A stretch of DNA of 64,000 nucleotides, taken from Saccharicrinis sp963677655 (GTDB lineage: Bacteria > Bacteroidota > Bacteroidia > Bacteroidales > Marinilabiliaceae). Positions 63,743 through 64,000 of the stretch are shown here, in pieces. How positions within the stretch are numbered: the stretch's first letter is position 1; every line of letters begins with the position of its first letter. The notes under the pieces were generated by a model. The model worked only from the letters and a program-made list of their open reading frames with translations. It searched no databases and was not told where the DNA came from. The position numbers were made by a program, and so were the translations under genes. The stretch lies in the NCBI GenBank assembly GCA_963677655.1, contig OY782088.1, one strand, 5' to 3'.

Positions 63743-64000
63743 TTTGTTTATGATTAAATTCTGAAACAAAGAAAAAGCGTTTTACACTAAGTAATAGGTG
63801 AAAATTTGAATCTGTTGGTAAATGATTTGAAAGTGTATCTTTTTATACGGAAAAAGGAACTTCTAATTTAGGGTAAAATAAAGATTATATGGGAAAGAGT
63901 GGAAGACTAAGTATAATATGCATTAATGAATAGTCTTCTTAACAATACTTCGATTTGGCAATAAAACAACCTAAAAACTCAACATCAAAAAGATAAAATA

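Noticed and set aside
63770..64000. Possible gene in the last 230 bases
   Set aside because: No open frame of useful length, no hairpin of note and no promoter pair could be supported.

Overview
The window is AT-rich DNA from a member of the Bacteroidota. The signs are paired SusC/SusD proteins, an ECF sigma/FecR/STN-SusC regulatory set, a hybrid two-component system (HTCS), GPH-family sugar symporters and a type IX secretion C-terminal domain. The mix of plant-polysaccharide loci, a T9SS cargo protein and a chemoreceptor suggests an environmental, Marinilabiliales-like bacterium rather than a gut Bacteroides; this is inference. I saw no rRNA, tRNA, CRISPR array, transposase, integrase or phage gene.

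Region 1 (1-16638) looks like a pectin locus. It has the 3' end of a DUF6298-type protein, a small hypothetical protein, two CE8 pectin methylesterases, a SusD, an STN-bearing SusC, an ECF sigma factor, two FecR-like anti-sigma proteins, an alpha/beta-hydrolase esterase, a CE7 acetyl esterase and a divergent secreted beta-helix protein. The two FecR genes share a nearly identical 34-bp upstream element. One FecR lacks the cytoplasmic sigma-binding domain, and the other has it but has no sigma gene beside it.

Region 2 (16811-18781) is a single gene that fuses a HemN-like radical SAM protein to a Nudix hydrolase.

Region 3 (18946-49439) is a glucuronoxylan utilisation locus. Almost all of it is on the minus strand: GH67, SusC, SusD, GPH symporter, zinc dehydrogenase, GH43, GH115, second GPH symporter, GH10, GH43, beta-helix protein, CE20-like acetylesterase and GH2. 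An HTCS is divergent from GH67. The intergenic DNA between them carries four 12-bp elements at an exact 21-bp period, next to a TAnnTTTG -7 box. Surface GH10 and GH115 and periplasmic GH67 would produce oligosaccharides, SusCD would import them, and the GPH symporters and cytoplasmic GH43s would finish the job. Several intergenic gaps hold palindromic or hairpin-rich elements.

Region 4 (49706-52504) is an orphan lipoprotein solute-binding protein followed by a methyl-accepting chemotaxis protein, with no ABC permease or ATPase. It is probably a sugar chemoreceptor pair.

Region 5 (52980-63742) is a run of ten tightly spaced minus-strand genes preceded by a FISUMP lipoprotein. It has a stand-alone LytTR protein, an internally duplicated secreted protein, two related lipoproteins, an OmpA-family protein, a T9SS-sorted beta-helix protein, LemA, a DUF3137 protein and two small exported proteins. 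I read it as an uncharacterised cell-envelope operon. I see nothing recognisable in the last 230 bases.
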